Origin: an uncultured Bacteroidales bacterium
Lineage (GTDB): Bacteria; Bacteroidota; Bacteroidia; Bacteroidales; JAUNSR01
Direction of reading: 5' to 3'
Length of the DNA: 19,069 bases
NCBI GenBank assembly: GCA_947074165.1
Contig: CAMTOT010000012.1
Location: forward strand, 1 to 19,069
In this document: piece by piece, positions 1-7,382 of the stretch
How positions within the stretch are numbered: position 1 is the first letter of the stretch
Layout of the letters: every line of letters starts with the position of its first letter
Program-made: the position numbers and the translations under genes
Notes under the pieces: model-generated
Told to the model about the DNA's origin: nothing
Database searches by the model: none
Seen by the model: only the letters and a program-made list of their open reading frames with translations

Positions 1-1
1 A

Positions 2-1918
2 GATCCGGTGAGCAGATTCAGAAACAGAAATCTGTTTGGCGCGGCTATTTGTATATTCATATTTACTACCGGATATGTAATACATGGTAAAAATCAGCCC
101 AAAGAGGTCTGTTTCATGAAAGACAGGTCAGTTATATCTCTTAATATTGCCGATAAATTTTCTGAAAAAGCCGGACGAATTTCATATTTCGCCTCAATAA
201 AGTCTCAGGCTGATACATTATCATCTAAAGATTTCGATCACGTCCCCGCCATAATCTATATAAACTCCGACTATACGTCTGATTTAAGTTCAAAGGAGAT
301 ATTTGTCACAGGCTCAATAAAAGAGATCAAGCAAAAGGATACACCATACTCTTTTGACTATCATTTATTTATGAGACACAAAGGCATAAGATACGCGATA
401 TATGCCGATTCGGTATTATGCGACAATAATATTAACGAACACATTTTTTTTGCAACTTCCAAAAAGATAAAAAACTCTTTATTAAACACTTTCGACAACA
501 AAACTTCACTCAGGGAGAGTGATAAAGCATTTCTGAAAGCTATAATGCTCGGAGAGAGAAATGAGATTGATGATTCGCTAAGAGAGCGATTCGCGTCTTT
601 GGGTATGTCTCACATACTTGCTTTGAGCGGACTACATACCGGCGTTATATTTTTTCTTGTGATGATTATGCTGTTCCCTCTTAGATTAATGAACCTCAAT
701 AAACTAAGATTAGTTTTCGCTATAATAATACTATGGATATATTGCTTTGTGACCGGATGTTCACCTTCCGTGACGAGAGCAGTCTGTATGATAACCATTA
801 TACTTATCGGACGGGTAGCAGACCGCAGAGGCAACATATTGAATACAGTATGCGCGAGTGCTCTTTTTATGCTCGTATATAATACATCCCTGCTGTTTGA
901 CGCAGGATTTCAGATGAGTTACGCAGCGGTATTTTCAATCGTCATATTCGCTCCGTTTGCTAAAAGCCTTTATGAACGCAAATCTAAAATAACTGTTTAT
1001 CTACTCGATCTTATAAACATTACATTATGTGTACAAATCATATCGCTGCCCGTGAGTATTATATATTTTCATTATCTGCCGGTATGGTTTATAATTGGTA
1101 ACTTACTTGTAGTACCTGTGCTGACTCCGCTTATTTTTACAGCCGGAGTGAGGTTGATATTATTATACACCGGAGTAGAATGGACATTTGCGGACCGTAT
1201 TATAATGTGGTGTAATGACTATATATCATGGATAACCGGATCTATAGAAAAGCTCCCTGTACCAAGTGGTGTAGAAAATGCAGGTATAACTTACTACGGA
1301 ATGATATGCGGGATAATTATTATATATCTTGCATTTAAATTAATGCAAAAAAACAGAGCTGTATACCTTATAGGAATAATCTCGTCTTTATGCGTATGGT
1401 CTGTATGTGATACCATATTTGAAAAAAACTGTGACGAGGAACTTATTATATATCCTGACAAGGCTATTAATATAGTTTATATCAATAATGAGAATCTGTA
1501 TGTTTCAGCCAACGATAGCTCGCAATATCTAAAACGAATCACAGAGAATATAATAAGAGATAAGAATATAAAACAAATACACACCATAGGGAAAGATACC
1601 GCAACTGATAGTCACATCATCATACACTCCCCATTTATAAAAGTAGCAAACAAGGAATTAGTACTTTTTACGGAAAAGGACATGAGATATAAAAAGAGTA
1701 ACAACCCTATATTGACAGACTATGCTCTGATAGGGGGCAAATACAGAGGCACACTGACAGAAATATCAAAAATAGCGCTTCCGAAAGAGATTATTTTACA
1801 CAATACTGTGCCAGGATATTTGCGTGATATAATAAAAAAAGAATGCGACTCTGCGGCTATACCATATTATGATATGTACGAAAGAGGCGCATTCCGAATA
1901 GATTTTAAAAATCAATAG
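2..1918 (+). CDS. comEC: ComEC/Rec2-family competence channel protein (5' end cut by window edge)
   Basis: Polytopic inner-membrane protein of the ComEC/Rec2 family, which in transformable bacteria carries single-stranded DNA across the cytoplasmic membrane. The reading frame is open to the left edge; the first possible start inside the window is a GTG at 8, but only one hydrophobic segment precedes the DUF4131-like soluble region, whereas relatives usually have two or three, so I read the gene as 5'-truncated. Numbering from the GTG, the soluble region covers about residues 30-160. The Competence domain follows (about 180-430) with the family signatures SHILALSGLHTG near 201 and TGCSPSVTRA near 248, embedded in many membrane helices. 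The last 165 residues are soluble and show no HxHxDH metallo-beta-lactamase motif, so the nuclease-like domain of longer ComEC proteins is absent or degenerate; this is frequent in Bacteroidota. The 3' end overlaps the convergent receptor gene by 14 bp. Natural transformation cannot be inferred from this gene alone. Confidence 0.9.
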   Translation, partial: DPVSRFRNRNLFGAAICIFIFTTGYVIHGKNQPKEVCFMKDRSVISLNIADKFSEKAGRISYFASIKSQADTLSSKDFDHVPAIIYINSDYTSDLSSKEIFVTGSIKEIKQKDTPYSFDYHLFMRHKGIRYAIYADSVLCDNNINEHIFFATSKKIKNSLLNTFDNKTSLRESDKAFLKAIMLGERNEIDDSLRERFASLGMSHILALSGLHTGVIFFLVMIMLFPLRLMNLNKLRLVFAIIILWIYCFVTGCSPSVTRAVCMITIILIGRVADRRGNILNTVCASALFMLVYNTSLLFDAGFQMSYAAVFSIVIFAPFAKSLYERKSKITVYLLDLINITLCVQIISLPVSIIYFHYLPVWFIIGNLLVVPVLTPLIFTAGVRLILLYTGVEWTFADRIIMWCNDYISWITGSIEKLPVPSGVENAGITYYGMICGIIIIYLAFKLMQKNRAVYLIGIISSLCVWSVCDTIFEKNCDEELIIYPDKAINIVYINNENLYVSANDSSQYLKRITENIIRDKNIKQIHTIGKDTATDSHIIIHSPFIKVANKELVLFTEKDMRYKKSNNPILTDYALIGGKYRGTLTEISKIALPKEIILHNTVPGYLRDIIKKECDSAAIPYYDMYERGAFRIDFKNQ

Positions 1919-4298
1919 TGAGTCTGGCATTTATCTGACGTCCGGTCAGATAATTTGGCACTGCATATTGATGATTATTGACATCTGTTACCCAATAGTA
2001 TGAATTAACATTGCTTATATCAAGTAGATTAAACACATCTACCGCAATCCATATATTTTTAATATTGCGAAGAAGTCTCCCCTGCATAATCCTTTCATCA
2101 CCACCGGTAAGCATCCTTGACAAGCCAATATCAACTCGGCGATAAGGAGGTGTGCGAAACACAGCCGCCAAACGTCCACCTTTTGGCGAACCATAAGGCA
2201 AACCGTCTGCCCATATAGCTTTTAGGCTAAACCGATATTTGGGATAATTGGGAATATAATCATTAAAAAAGAACCCGAGACTATAACGCTGCTCTGTAGG
2301 ACGTGGCACAGTCTTGCCCAAGAAGGTTTCCTTTGCGTTCATTAAAGAGAAACTAAACCATGAATCTGTACCCGGAACAAACTCTCCAAAGAATTTAAAA
2401 TCAACTCCGGCAATGTATCCTTTAGCTATATTGTCACCATAATATCTTATTCTTACGTTGTCTACTTCGTAAGGCACAAGATTGTCAAGTTTCTTGTAGT
2501 ATAATTCACCTGTTACCTTAAAAGGACGGTTATAAGCCCTAAACGTATAATCACCACCCAAAACAAAGTGAATAGCGCGCTGCGACTTAATATTCTCGTT
2601 CATTCTGACCACAAGATTGTCTGCATCATCTCTTACTGTATCTCTGTATTCCTTATAGAATGGGGTCTGATAATAGATACCGGTAGCAAAACGGGCGATA
2701 AAATTGTTGTTATTCTCAGGCACAAATGCTACTGAAGCACGAGGAGATAATATAAACTCTTTATTATATGTCCAGTATGATGCGCGCAAACCACCTGTAA
2801 TGGTGAATCTGCCTAAGCCACTGTTAAATCGATATGTATCCTGAATAAACGCACCCATCCTGGCTGTAGTATTCTCATATTTAGAATGAAGCGCGTATAT
2901 CACACTAACACCCTGCGATGTGTGAGGTAGTGAGTATCCTGATGAGTCTCTCATCTCCCACTCGCCTATGCGGTCTTTTATCTTTTCTGATTGCAGATTA
3001 ACACCATAATCAAATGTATGATTGCGATATTTAGTCTTTCCTTTCATGGCTCCGGCTATAACACTTGCGTCAAGCTTATTGCGTGCGTGCTCATGGTATG
3101 ATCCTACGCCAAGAGATCCCTGAGCCTGATCATCTCCTACAGCATCATCAAGCCAGTATTCACCTGTAATATCATAAGTCTCGCTTTCGTCTGTAAGAAA
3201 AGCAGAAAGGAGCAATTCAATCGTAGTGCGTTTTACTCCTGAATACTTTATACTTGCTGCCCCGAAATAAGTACGGAAAAGATCCTTTTCACGTCCGTCA
3301 AAATAAACTGTAAACTTTTTTGCATCCTCAAGGGTACCAAACGAAGTGGAGCGGCTTTCGGGTCGGAAACTATAACTGTTTTGTGAGATATTACCCAGAA
3401 GCGAGAAATTTAATTTATCACTAAACGCGTATGATATATAAGTCTGATAATCAAAGAAACGTGGATCGTATTCTCCTTTCGTGTCAAGCGAACCGAGAAG
3501 AGATGAGTTGGATTTATATCTGAAGCCGTGAAGCTGAGAGAATTTCCCTGCGCGATGTCCAACAGAAGCCGTTGCACCCATCAACCCACCGGATACAGAG
3601 CCTTCAAACTCCTCAGGTGTCTTGTAAGTTATATCAAGGACCGAAGCCATTTTATCTCCGTATTCGGCTGCGTATCCGCCGGATGAAAACTCTATCGCAC
3701 CAACCATGTCGGGGTTGATAAAACTTAGGCCCTCTTGCTGACCGGAACGTACAAGCAGCGGACGATACACCTCTATACCGTTTACATATACAATATTTTC
3801 ATCAAAATTACCTCCACGCACTGAGTATTGGGAACTGAGTTCATTGCTTGAGTTTACACCGGCAAACGTAGTAAGCATAGATTCAATGCTTCCTCCTGAG
3901 GCATCCGGCATAAGGCGTGCTTTGTTGGCATCAATCTTCTCCATTGTGCCGGTTTGCATACGCACGGCTGTAACCTGCACCTCATCGAGCACCTCCTCAT
4001 CTGAGTAAAGACGCACATTGAGTTCTATTTTTCCTTTTGGCGAGTGAAGAAGACGAGTCACTCTCTTATGTCCGAGGCAGCTAAAAACGACGGTAACAGA
4101 ATCAGATTCAGCGATATTAAGTTCGTAATAACCTTTGAAATCAGTAAGCGTACCTACAAGTCCCGATTTAAGTCTGACGTGAGCAATCTCTATCGGATCA
4201 CCTTCTGAATTGGTCACCGTACCATATATTTTGACGCTACTCTGAGCAAATAAAGCAGATGTAATGACTAATAAAAGGAGGGAAATATATATTCTCAT
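1905..4298 (-). CDS. TonB-dependent outer-membrane receptor with carboxypeptidase-regulatory-like N-terminal domain
   Basis: Outer-membrane beta-barrel receptor of 797 residues, expected to import a ligand using TonB/ExbBD energy. A signal peptide (MRIYISLLLLVITSALFAQ, cleavage near residue 18) precedes a CarbopepD_reg-like beta-sandwich (about 22-105, starting VKIYGTVTNSEGDPIEIAHV). A TonB-box-like stretch, LDEVQVTA, lies near 105, and a plug domain (about 115-225) contains the typical YSVRGGNFDENIVYVNGIEV. The rest is barrel, ending with an aromatic C-terminus (INARLTIDF) as outer-membrane proteins do. It is not a SusC type: it is shorter than the roughly 1000-residue SusC proteins and has no SusD partner beside it. 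It stands alone, divergent from the nitroreductase operon, and its 3' end overlaps comEC tail to tail. The substrate is unknown; size and domain order also fit receptors for siderophores, cobalamin or peptides. Confidence 0.93.
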   Translation of the reverse strand: MRIYISLLLLVITSALFAQSSVKIYGTVTNSEGDPIEIAHVRLKSGLVGTLTDFKGYYELNIAESDSVTVVFSCLGHKRVTRLLHSPKGKIELNVRLYSDEEVLDEVQVTAVRMQTGTMEKIDANKARLMPDASGGSIESMLTTFAGVNSSNELSSQYSVRGGNFDENIVYVNGIEVYRPLLVRSGQQEGLSFINPDMVGAIEFSSGGYAAEYGDKMASVLDITYKTPEEFEGSVSGGLMGATASVGHRAGKFSQLHGFRYKSNSSLLGSLDTKGEYDPRFFDYQTYISYAFSDKLNFSLLGNISQNSYSFRPESRSTSFGTLEDAKKFTVYFDGREKDLFRTYFGAASIKYSGVKRTTIELLLSAFLTDESETYDITGEYWLDDAVGDDQAQGSLGVGSYHEHARNKLDASVIAGAMKGKTKYRNHTFDYGVNLQSEKIKDRIGEWEMRDSSGYSLPHTSQGVSVIYALHSKYENTTARMGAFIQDTYRFNSGLGRFTITGGLRASYWTYNKEFILSPRASVAFVPENNNNFIARFATGIYYQTPFYKEYRDTVRDDADNLVVRMNENIKSQRAIHFVLGGDYTFRAYNRPFKVTGELYYKKLDNLVPYEVDNVRIRYYGDNIAKGYIAGVDFKFFGEFVPGTDSWFSFSLMNAKETFLGKTVPRPTEQRYSLGFFFNDYIPNYPKYRFSLKAIWADGLPYGSPKGGRLAAVFRTPPYRRVDIGLSRMLTGGDERIMQGRLLRNIKNIWIAVDVFNLLDISNVNSYYWVTDVNNHQYAVPNYLTGRQINARLTIDF

Positions 4299-4326
4299 CT
4301 AACGATTTTTTCTAAACACTATAAAA

Positions 4327-4348
4327 CAAACGAAAAAAACGGCGTTTG
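4327..4348. promoter_or_regulatory. Small inverted repeat in the divergent spacer (possible operator)
   Basis: CAAACG (4327-4332) and CGTTTG (4343-4348) form a perfect 6-bp inverted repeat with a 10-bp spacer. It lies between the divergent receptor and nitroreductase genes. The left arm, read on the minus strand as TTCGTTTG, is one base from the TAnnTTTG -7 consensus at a suitable distance from the receptor start (4298), so it may simply be part of that promoter. In AT-rich DNA a repeat this short can arise by chance. Confidence 0.25.
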
Positions 4349-4384
4349 CGTATGTAAAGATTAATAAAAATGTTGGTTTTATCA

Positions 4385-4392
4385 TATCTTTG
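4385..4392 (+). promoter_or_regulatory. Bacteroidota -7 promoter element for the nitroreductase-maf operon
   Basis: TATCTTTG matches the Bacteroidota housekeeping -7 consensus TAnnTTTG at every fixed base. It would place transcription start near 4398, about 24 nt before the ATG at 4422. No TTG lies at the ideal 19-bp distance; the nearest, at 4373-4375, is too close, so the -33 part is weak. Confidence 0.6.
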
Positions 4393-4421
4393 CACGCATA
4401 TATAATTAATACGGTACTATT

Positions 4422-4946
4422 ATGGAAAACTTTCACGACCTATTGGTAAATCGCAGAAGCATAAGAAAATATACTGACGAATTATTATCGCCGGATGAAG
4501 TGAAACTTATACTTGAGGCTGCTCTGATGTCGCCTGCAGGTAAAAGACAGAATCCGTGGCAATTTGTTGTAGTTGAAGATAAAGAAGTTCTTGAAAAACT
4601 TTCTTACGCTAAAGAACATGGCTCAGGCCCTATAAAAGGAGCAGCTCTTGCTGTTGTTGTGATTTGCGACCCAAGAGTGGATACATGGGTGGAAGACGGA
4701 TCTATCGCCTCAATGCTTATCCAGGCTCAGTGTGCCGATCTTGGTCTTGGAAGCTGCTGGATACATATCCGCAACAGATATACAGCCAACGGGCAATCTT
4801 CAGAAGATGCTGTACGCTCAATACTTGATATTCCATACGAATGGCAGGTACTTTCCATAATATCTATCGGACATAAAAATGAAGAGAGAAAACCTTTCGA
4901 CACAGATAAACTACAGTGGGAGAAGGTACATATCGGTAAATGGTAA
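4422..4946 (+). CDS. Nitroreductase-family FMN oxidoreductase
   Basis: Flavin-dependent NAD(P)H oxidoreductase of the nitroreductase superfamily, 174 residues, cytosolic and probably a homodimer with FMN at the interface. The N-terminal signature LLVNRRSIRKYTDE (residues 7-20) supplies the phosphate-binding Arg and Ser residues for FMN, followed by the SPAGKRQNPWQFVVV segment (37-51) usual for the family. AQCADLGLGSCWIHIR (about 102-117) and the C-terminal ISIGHKNEERKP match the second flavin-binding region. The length is typical of small nitroreductases. The physiological substrate cannot be told from sequence; nitro compounds, quinones and enones are all used within the family. It is first in a five-gene operon, with the next start 9 nt after its stop, and the ATG follows a good -7 element. 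Confidence 0.93.
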   Translation: MENFHDLLVNRRSIRKYTDELLSPDEVKLILEAALMSPAGKRQNPWQFVVVEDKEVLEKLSYAKEHGSGPIKGAALAVVVICDPRVDTWVEDGSIASMLIQAQCADLGLGSCWIHIRNRYTANGQSSEDAVRSILDIPYEWQVLSIISIGHKNEERKPFDTDKLQWEKVHIGKW

Positions 4947-4955
4947 TTATTCACA

Positions 4956-5291
4956 ATGCTTAAAGAAAAAGATACAAAACTCGCTACAGGGCTCACATTG
5001 GCTTTTTACGGTGTATTATCACTGCTTAGTTCATTTGGCGTATTGCAGAAATTCATGTCGGTTAGTCTGCGCGCGGAAGTTCTGGACTGGCGCACTGCGT
5101 TTCTCTACGCGGCGGCTTTTTTCCTTATTTTCAAGAAAGACAAAACTATCGGACTTATACTACTTGTTATAGGTCTCTTATTTCGTTTCCGCACTATATA
5201 CGGATATCTGGCGGAATATCAGTTTCTGTTTTGGCCGGTAGTATTCGTAACTACGGGCTCTGTGCTTATTTTTACGTCACTAAGAAAATAA
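4956..5291 (+). CDS. Small four-helix membrane protein of unknown function
   Basis: I do not recognise a named family. The 111-residue protein has four probable membrane helices: about 10-30 (LAFYGVLSLLSSFGVL), 48-62 (RTAFLYAAAFFLIF), 67-83 (IGLILLVIGLLFRF) and 92-108 (FLFWPVVFVTTGSVLIF). Short charged ends and loops (MLKEKDTK at the start, FKKDK between helices 2 and 3, LRK at the end) suggest both termini face the cytoplasm. There is no enzyme motif. The gene is real: it lies 9 nt after the nitroreductase stop and 4 nt before the next ATG in a compact operon, and there is no better frame here. Its job is unknown; position suggests co-expression with cell-envelope and nucleotide-housekeeping functions, nothing more. 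Confidence 0.8.
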   Translation: MLKEKDTKLATGLTLAFYGVLSLLSSFGVLQKFMSVSLRAEVLDWRTAFLYAAAFFLIFKKDKTIGLILLVIGLLFRFRTIYGYLAEYQFLFWPVVFVTTGSVLIFTSLRK

Positions 5292-5295
5292 TTTT

Positions 5296-6072
5296 ATGAA
5301 GATTGTTTTTATCGGAGCCGGCAATCTTGCCACTCGCGTATCTCTTGAAATGAAAAGAAAAGGCTTTGATATCACGCAGATATACAGTAAAACGACAGAG
5401 TCGGCTAAATCACTGTGTGACAAGCTAAACGACATATCGCCTGGAACTGACTTTACCACAGATATTTCAGAAGTGATAACAGACGCTGATTTATACATTT
5501 TCTCTGTCAAAGATGCGGTTCTTGAGGATATGCTAAAGCAAATGCCTGCCAATAATGGCATTTGGGTACACACGGCAGGAAGTATCCCTATGGATATTTT
5601 CAAACCGTACGCTACAAACTACGGTGTTTTTTATCCGCTTCAGACATTCAGCAAAACAAGAGAGGTCAACTTTAGCATAATCCCTGTTTTCATAGAGGGT
5701 GTAAACGATAATACTGCCTCTATGCTTGAATATGCAGCTCGACTGATATCAAAAGATGTAAGGTATGCAGATTCCTCTCAACGTCGTCAGCTTCATCTTG
5801 CGGCGGTATTCGCATGCAATTTCACCAATCATCTTTATGCCATAGCGGCTAAGCTTATTGAAGAAAAAGATCTGCCTTTTGATGCCATACGACCGCTTAT
5901 AGCCGAGACAGCAGCTAAAATTGAGGAGATTGAACCATACAAAGCTCAAACGGGTCCGGCTATACGATATGATGAAAATGTTATAAATAAACATCTCTCA
6001 CTAATTGAGCAGGACAGATTCAAGGAGATATATTCTCTTATGAGCAAAAGCATCCACGAATTTAAAAATTAA
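5296..6072 (+). CDS. Rossmann-fold protein with DUF2520 domain (ProC/F420-dependent oxidoreductase-like)
   Basis: Cytosolic 258-residue protein with two domains. The N-terminal half is a dinucleotide-binding Rossmann fold opening with KIVFIGAGNLA (residues 2-12), where the GxGxxA turn binds NAD(P); the YSKTTESAKSL segment after beta-2 is compatible with cofactor selection. The C-terminal half (about 125-258), with the histidine-containing SSQRRQLHLAAVFACNFTNHLYAIA, matches the helical DUF2520 domain found behind Rossmann domains related to pyrroline-5-carboxylate reductase and F420-dependent NADP reductase. The family is annotated in many Bacteroidota beside a KdsC-type phosphatase and maf, as here, but to my knowledge its reaction has not been established. 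Start at 5296 is 4 nt after the preceding stop. Confidence 0.88.
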   Translation: MKIVFIGAGNLATRVSLEMKRKGFDITQIYSKTTESAKSLCDKLNDISPGTDFTTDISEVITDADLYIFSVKDAVLEDMLKQMPANNGIWVHTAGSIPMDIFKPYATNYGVFYPLQTFSKTREVNFSIIPVFIEGVNDNTASMLEYAARLISKDVRYADSSQRRQLHLAAVFACNFTNHLYAIAAKLIEEKDLPFDAIRPLIAETAAKIEEIEPYKAQTGPAIRYDENVINKHLSLIEQDRFKEIYSLMSKSIHEFKN

Positions 6073-6082
6073 AACAAACATT

Positions 6083-6607
6083 ATGGGGTCTATTAATTTC
6101 GACTTAACAAAGATAAAAGGTATAGTATTTGATGTTGACGGTGTTTTATCATCTGATATGGTACCACTATATCCGACTGGCGAACCTATGCGTATGATAA
6201 ACATAAAAGACGGATACGCTCTGCAGCTTGCCGTAAAAAAAGGTCTTACCATTGGTATAATAACAGGAGGTACTACTGAGTCTGTTAGAGTGAGATTCTC
6301 TAATCTGGGCATAAAACACCTTTATCTCGGAGCGAAAGTAAAAATTCAGCATTTTGAACATTTCCTTAAGGAAACCGGTTTATCTGCCGATGAGGTTATT
6401 TATATGGGTGATGATATCCCTGATTTTGAAGTTATGAAAATAGTGGGACTTCCTGTATGCCCCGCAGACGCATCAGATGATATAAAAGCAGTGAGCAAAT
6501 ACATCTCTGAGAAAAAAGGGGGAGAAGGTTGCGCGCGCGACGTAATTGAGCAGGTTATGAAAGCTCAGGGATTATGGATGAGTTGCAATCAGGCTTTCGG
6601 CTGGTAA
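6083..6607 (+). CDS. kdsC: KdsC-type HAD phosphatase (probable 3-deoxy-D-manno-octulosonate 8-phosphate phosphatase)
   Basis: HAD-superfamily phosphatase of the cap-less C0 type, 174 residues, normally a homotetramer. Motif I is VFDVDGVLSSD, with nucleophile Asp17 and acid/base Asp19. Motif II is IITGG (Thr61) and motif IV is YMGDDIPD (Asp110, Asp111) for Mg2+. The lysine of motif III is probably in LGAKVKI (about 82-88). The closest assigned role is hydrolysis of KDO-8-phosphate to KDO for lipopolysaccharide inner core synthesis. Related C0 enzymes act on KDN-9-phosphate or N-acetylneuraminate-9-phosphate, so substrate is inferred. No other KDO gene (kdsA, kdsB, kdsD) lies in the window, which weakens the specific name. 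Gaps of 10 and 16 nt on either side place it firmly in the operon. Confidence 0.85.
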   Translation: MGSINFDLTKIKGIVFDVDGVLSSDMVPLYPTGEPMRMINIKDGYALQLAVKKGLTIGIITGGTTESVRVRFSNLGIKHLYLGAKVKIQHFEHFLKETGLSADEVIYMGDDIPDFEVMKIVGLPVCPADASDDIKAVSKYISEKKGGEGCARDVIEQVMKAQGLWMSCNQAFGW

Positions 6608-6623
6608 TTAAACAGATTATATT

Positions 6624-7205
6624 ATGTTTGACAATTTAAAAAACTACGAGATACTTCTTGCCAGCAACTCACCGCGCAGACGTGAACTACTAAAAGGACT
6701 GGATATAGAGTATAAAGTAACTGCGCTGCCTGACGTAGATGAGTCGTTCCCCGACGGATTACCGGGTGAGGAGATTCCGGTATATATATCGAAGAATAAA
6801 GCCGAGGCATATCGCTCGTCTATGGAGCACAATACTCTTCTAATCACCGCCGATACCATAGTGTGGCTTGACGGTGTAGTGTATGGAAAACCTATCGACG
6901 CGCAAGACGCAAAGAATATGCTCCGCGTTTTATCAGGCAAGACTCATCAGGTAATAACCGGCGTATGCATATATACAAAAGATAAGGAGAAGTCTTTTGC
7001 AGCAGTTACAAATGTTACATTCGACATTCTTACCGATGCTCAGATAGATTATTATATAGACAACTACAAACCTTTCGACAAGGCCGGCGCGTACGGGATA
7101 CAGGAATGGATCGGATATACAGGAGTAAAATCTATAGAAGGAAGCTATTTTAATGTTATGGGCTTGCCAATACAAAGACTAAGCAAAGAGCTTGAGCAAT
7201 TTTAA
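6624..7205 (+). CDS. maf: Maf-family nucleoside triphosphate pyrophosphatase (dTTP/UTP type)
   Basis: Cytosolic house-cleaning enzyme that splits nucleoside triphosphates to the monophosphate and pyrophosphate. The 193 residues show the Maf signature ASNSPRRRELL (13-23), the catalytic TADTIV (Asp77), the YGKP lysine near 89 and SGKTHQVITGV (104-114). FDKAGAYGIQEW near the C-terminal third fits the YhdE-like subgroup that prefers dTTP, UTP and modified pyrimidine nucleotides; preference is inferred from this motif. It is the last gene of the operon and is followed after 17 nt by an intrinsic terminator. Confidence 0.92.
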   Translation: MFDNLKNYEILLASNSPRRRELLKGLDIEYKVTALPDVDESFPDGLPGEEIPVYISKNKAEAYRSSMEHNTLLITADTIVWLDGVVYGKPIDAQDAKNMLRVLSGKTHQVITGVCIYTKDKEKSFAAVTNVTFDILTDAQIDYYIDNYKPFDKAGAYGIQEWIGYTGVKSIEGSYFNVMGLPIQRLSKELEQF

Positions 7206-7222
7206 TTAAAAACATTATACAG

Positions 7223-7264
7223 AAAACAGTATTACCTTATTATTCGGTAATGCTGTTTTTTTTG
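7223..7264 (+). terminator. Rho-independent terminator after maf
   Basis: Stem arms ACAGTATTACC (7226-7236) and GGTAATGCTGT (7246-7256), with one G-U pair and a 9-nt loop, are followed by a run of eight T residues. It separates the maf operon from the gad operon. Confidence 0.9.
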
Positions 7265-7279
7265 CATTACGAAATACTA

Positions 7280-7307
7280 TTTATTCAAAAATCCGAAATT
7301 GAATAAA
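7280..7307. promoter_or_regulatory. Dyad upstream of gadB, candidate operator
   Basis: TTTATTCAA (7280-7288) and TTGAATAAA (7299-7307) form a perfect 9-bp inverted repeat with a 10-bp spacer, so arm centres are 19 bp apart, close to two helical turns. It begins 16 bp after the terminator of the previous operon and ends about 30 bp before a possible -7 element, about where an activator of the gad promoter would bind. No T-run follows, so it is not a terminator. The binding protein is unknown. Confidence 0.4.
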
Positions 7308-7337
7308 AATACTATTAATTAACCTAACCTTACAATT

Positions 7338-7346
7338 TAGTCTTTG
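7338..7346 (+). promoter_or_regulatory. Possible gad operon -7 element (imperfect)
   Basis: TAGTCTTTG resembles TAnnTTTG with one extra base in the spacer, 36 nt before the gadB ATG. No TTG sits at the expected upstream distance. A poor core promoter would fit activator-dependent expression, but that is inference. Confidence 0.35.
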
Positions 7347-7382
7347 TTATAATAACAACTTATTCACTTAAATAACAAGATT

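Noticed and set aside
4879..5172. Plus-strand 97-codon frame overlapping the nitroreductase end and the small membrane protein
   Set aside because: It conflicts with two better frames that fit the operon spacing, and its translation lacks a membrane or domain pattern.
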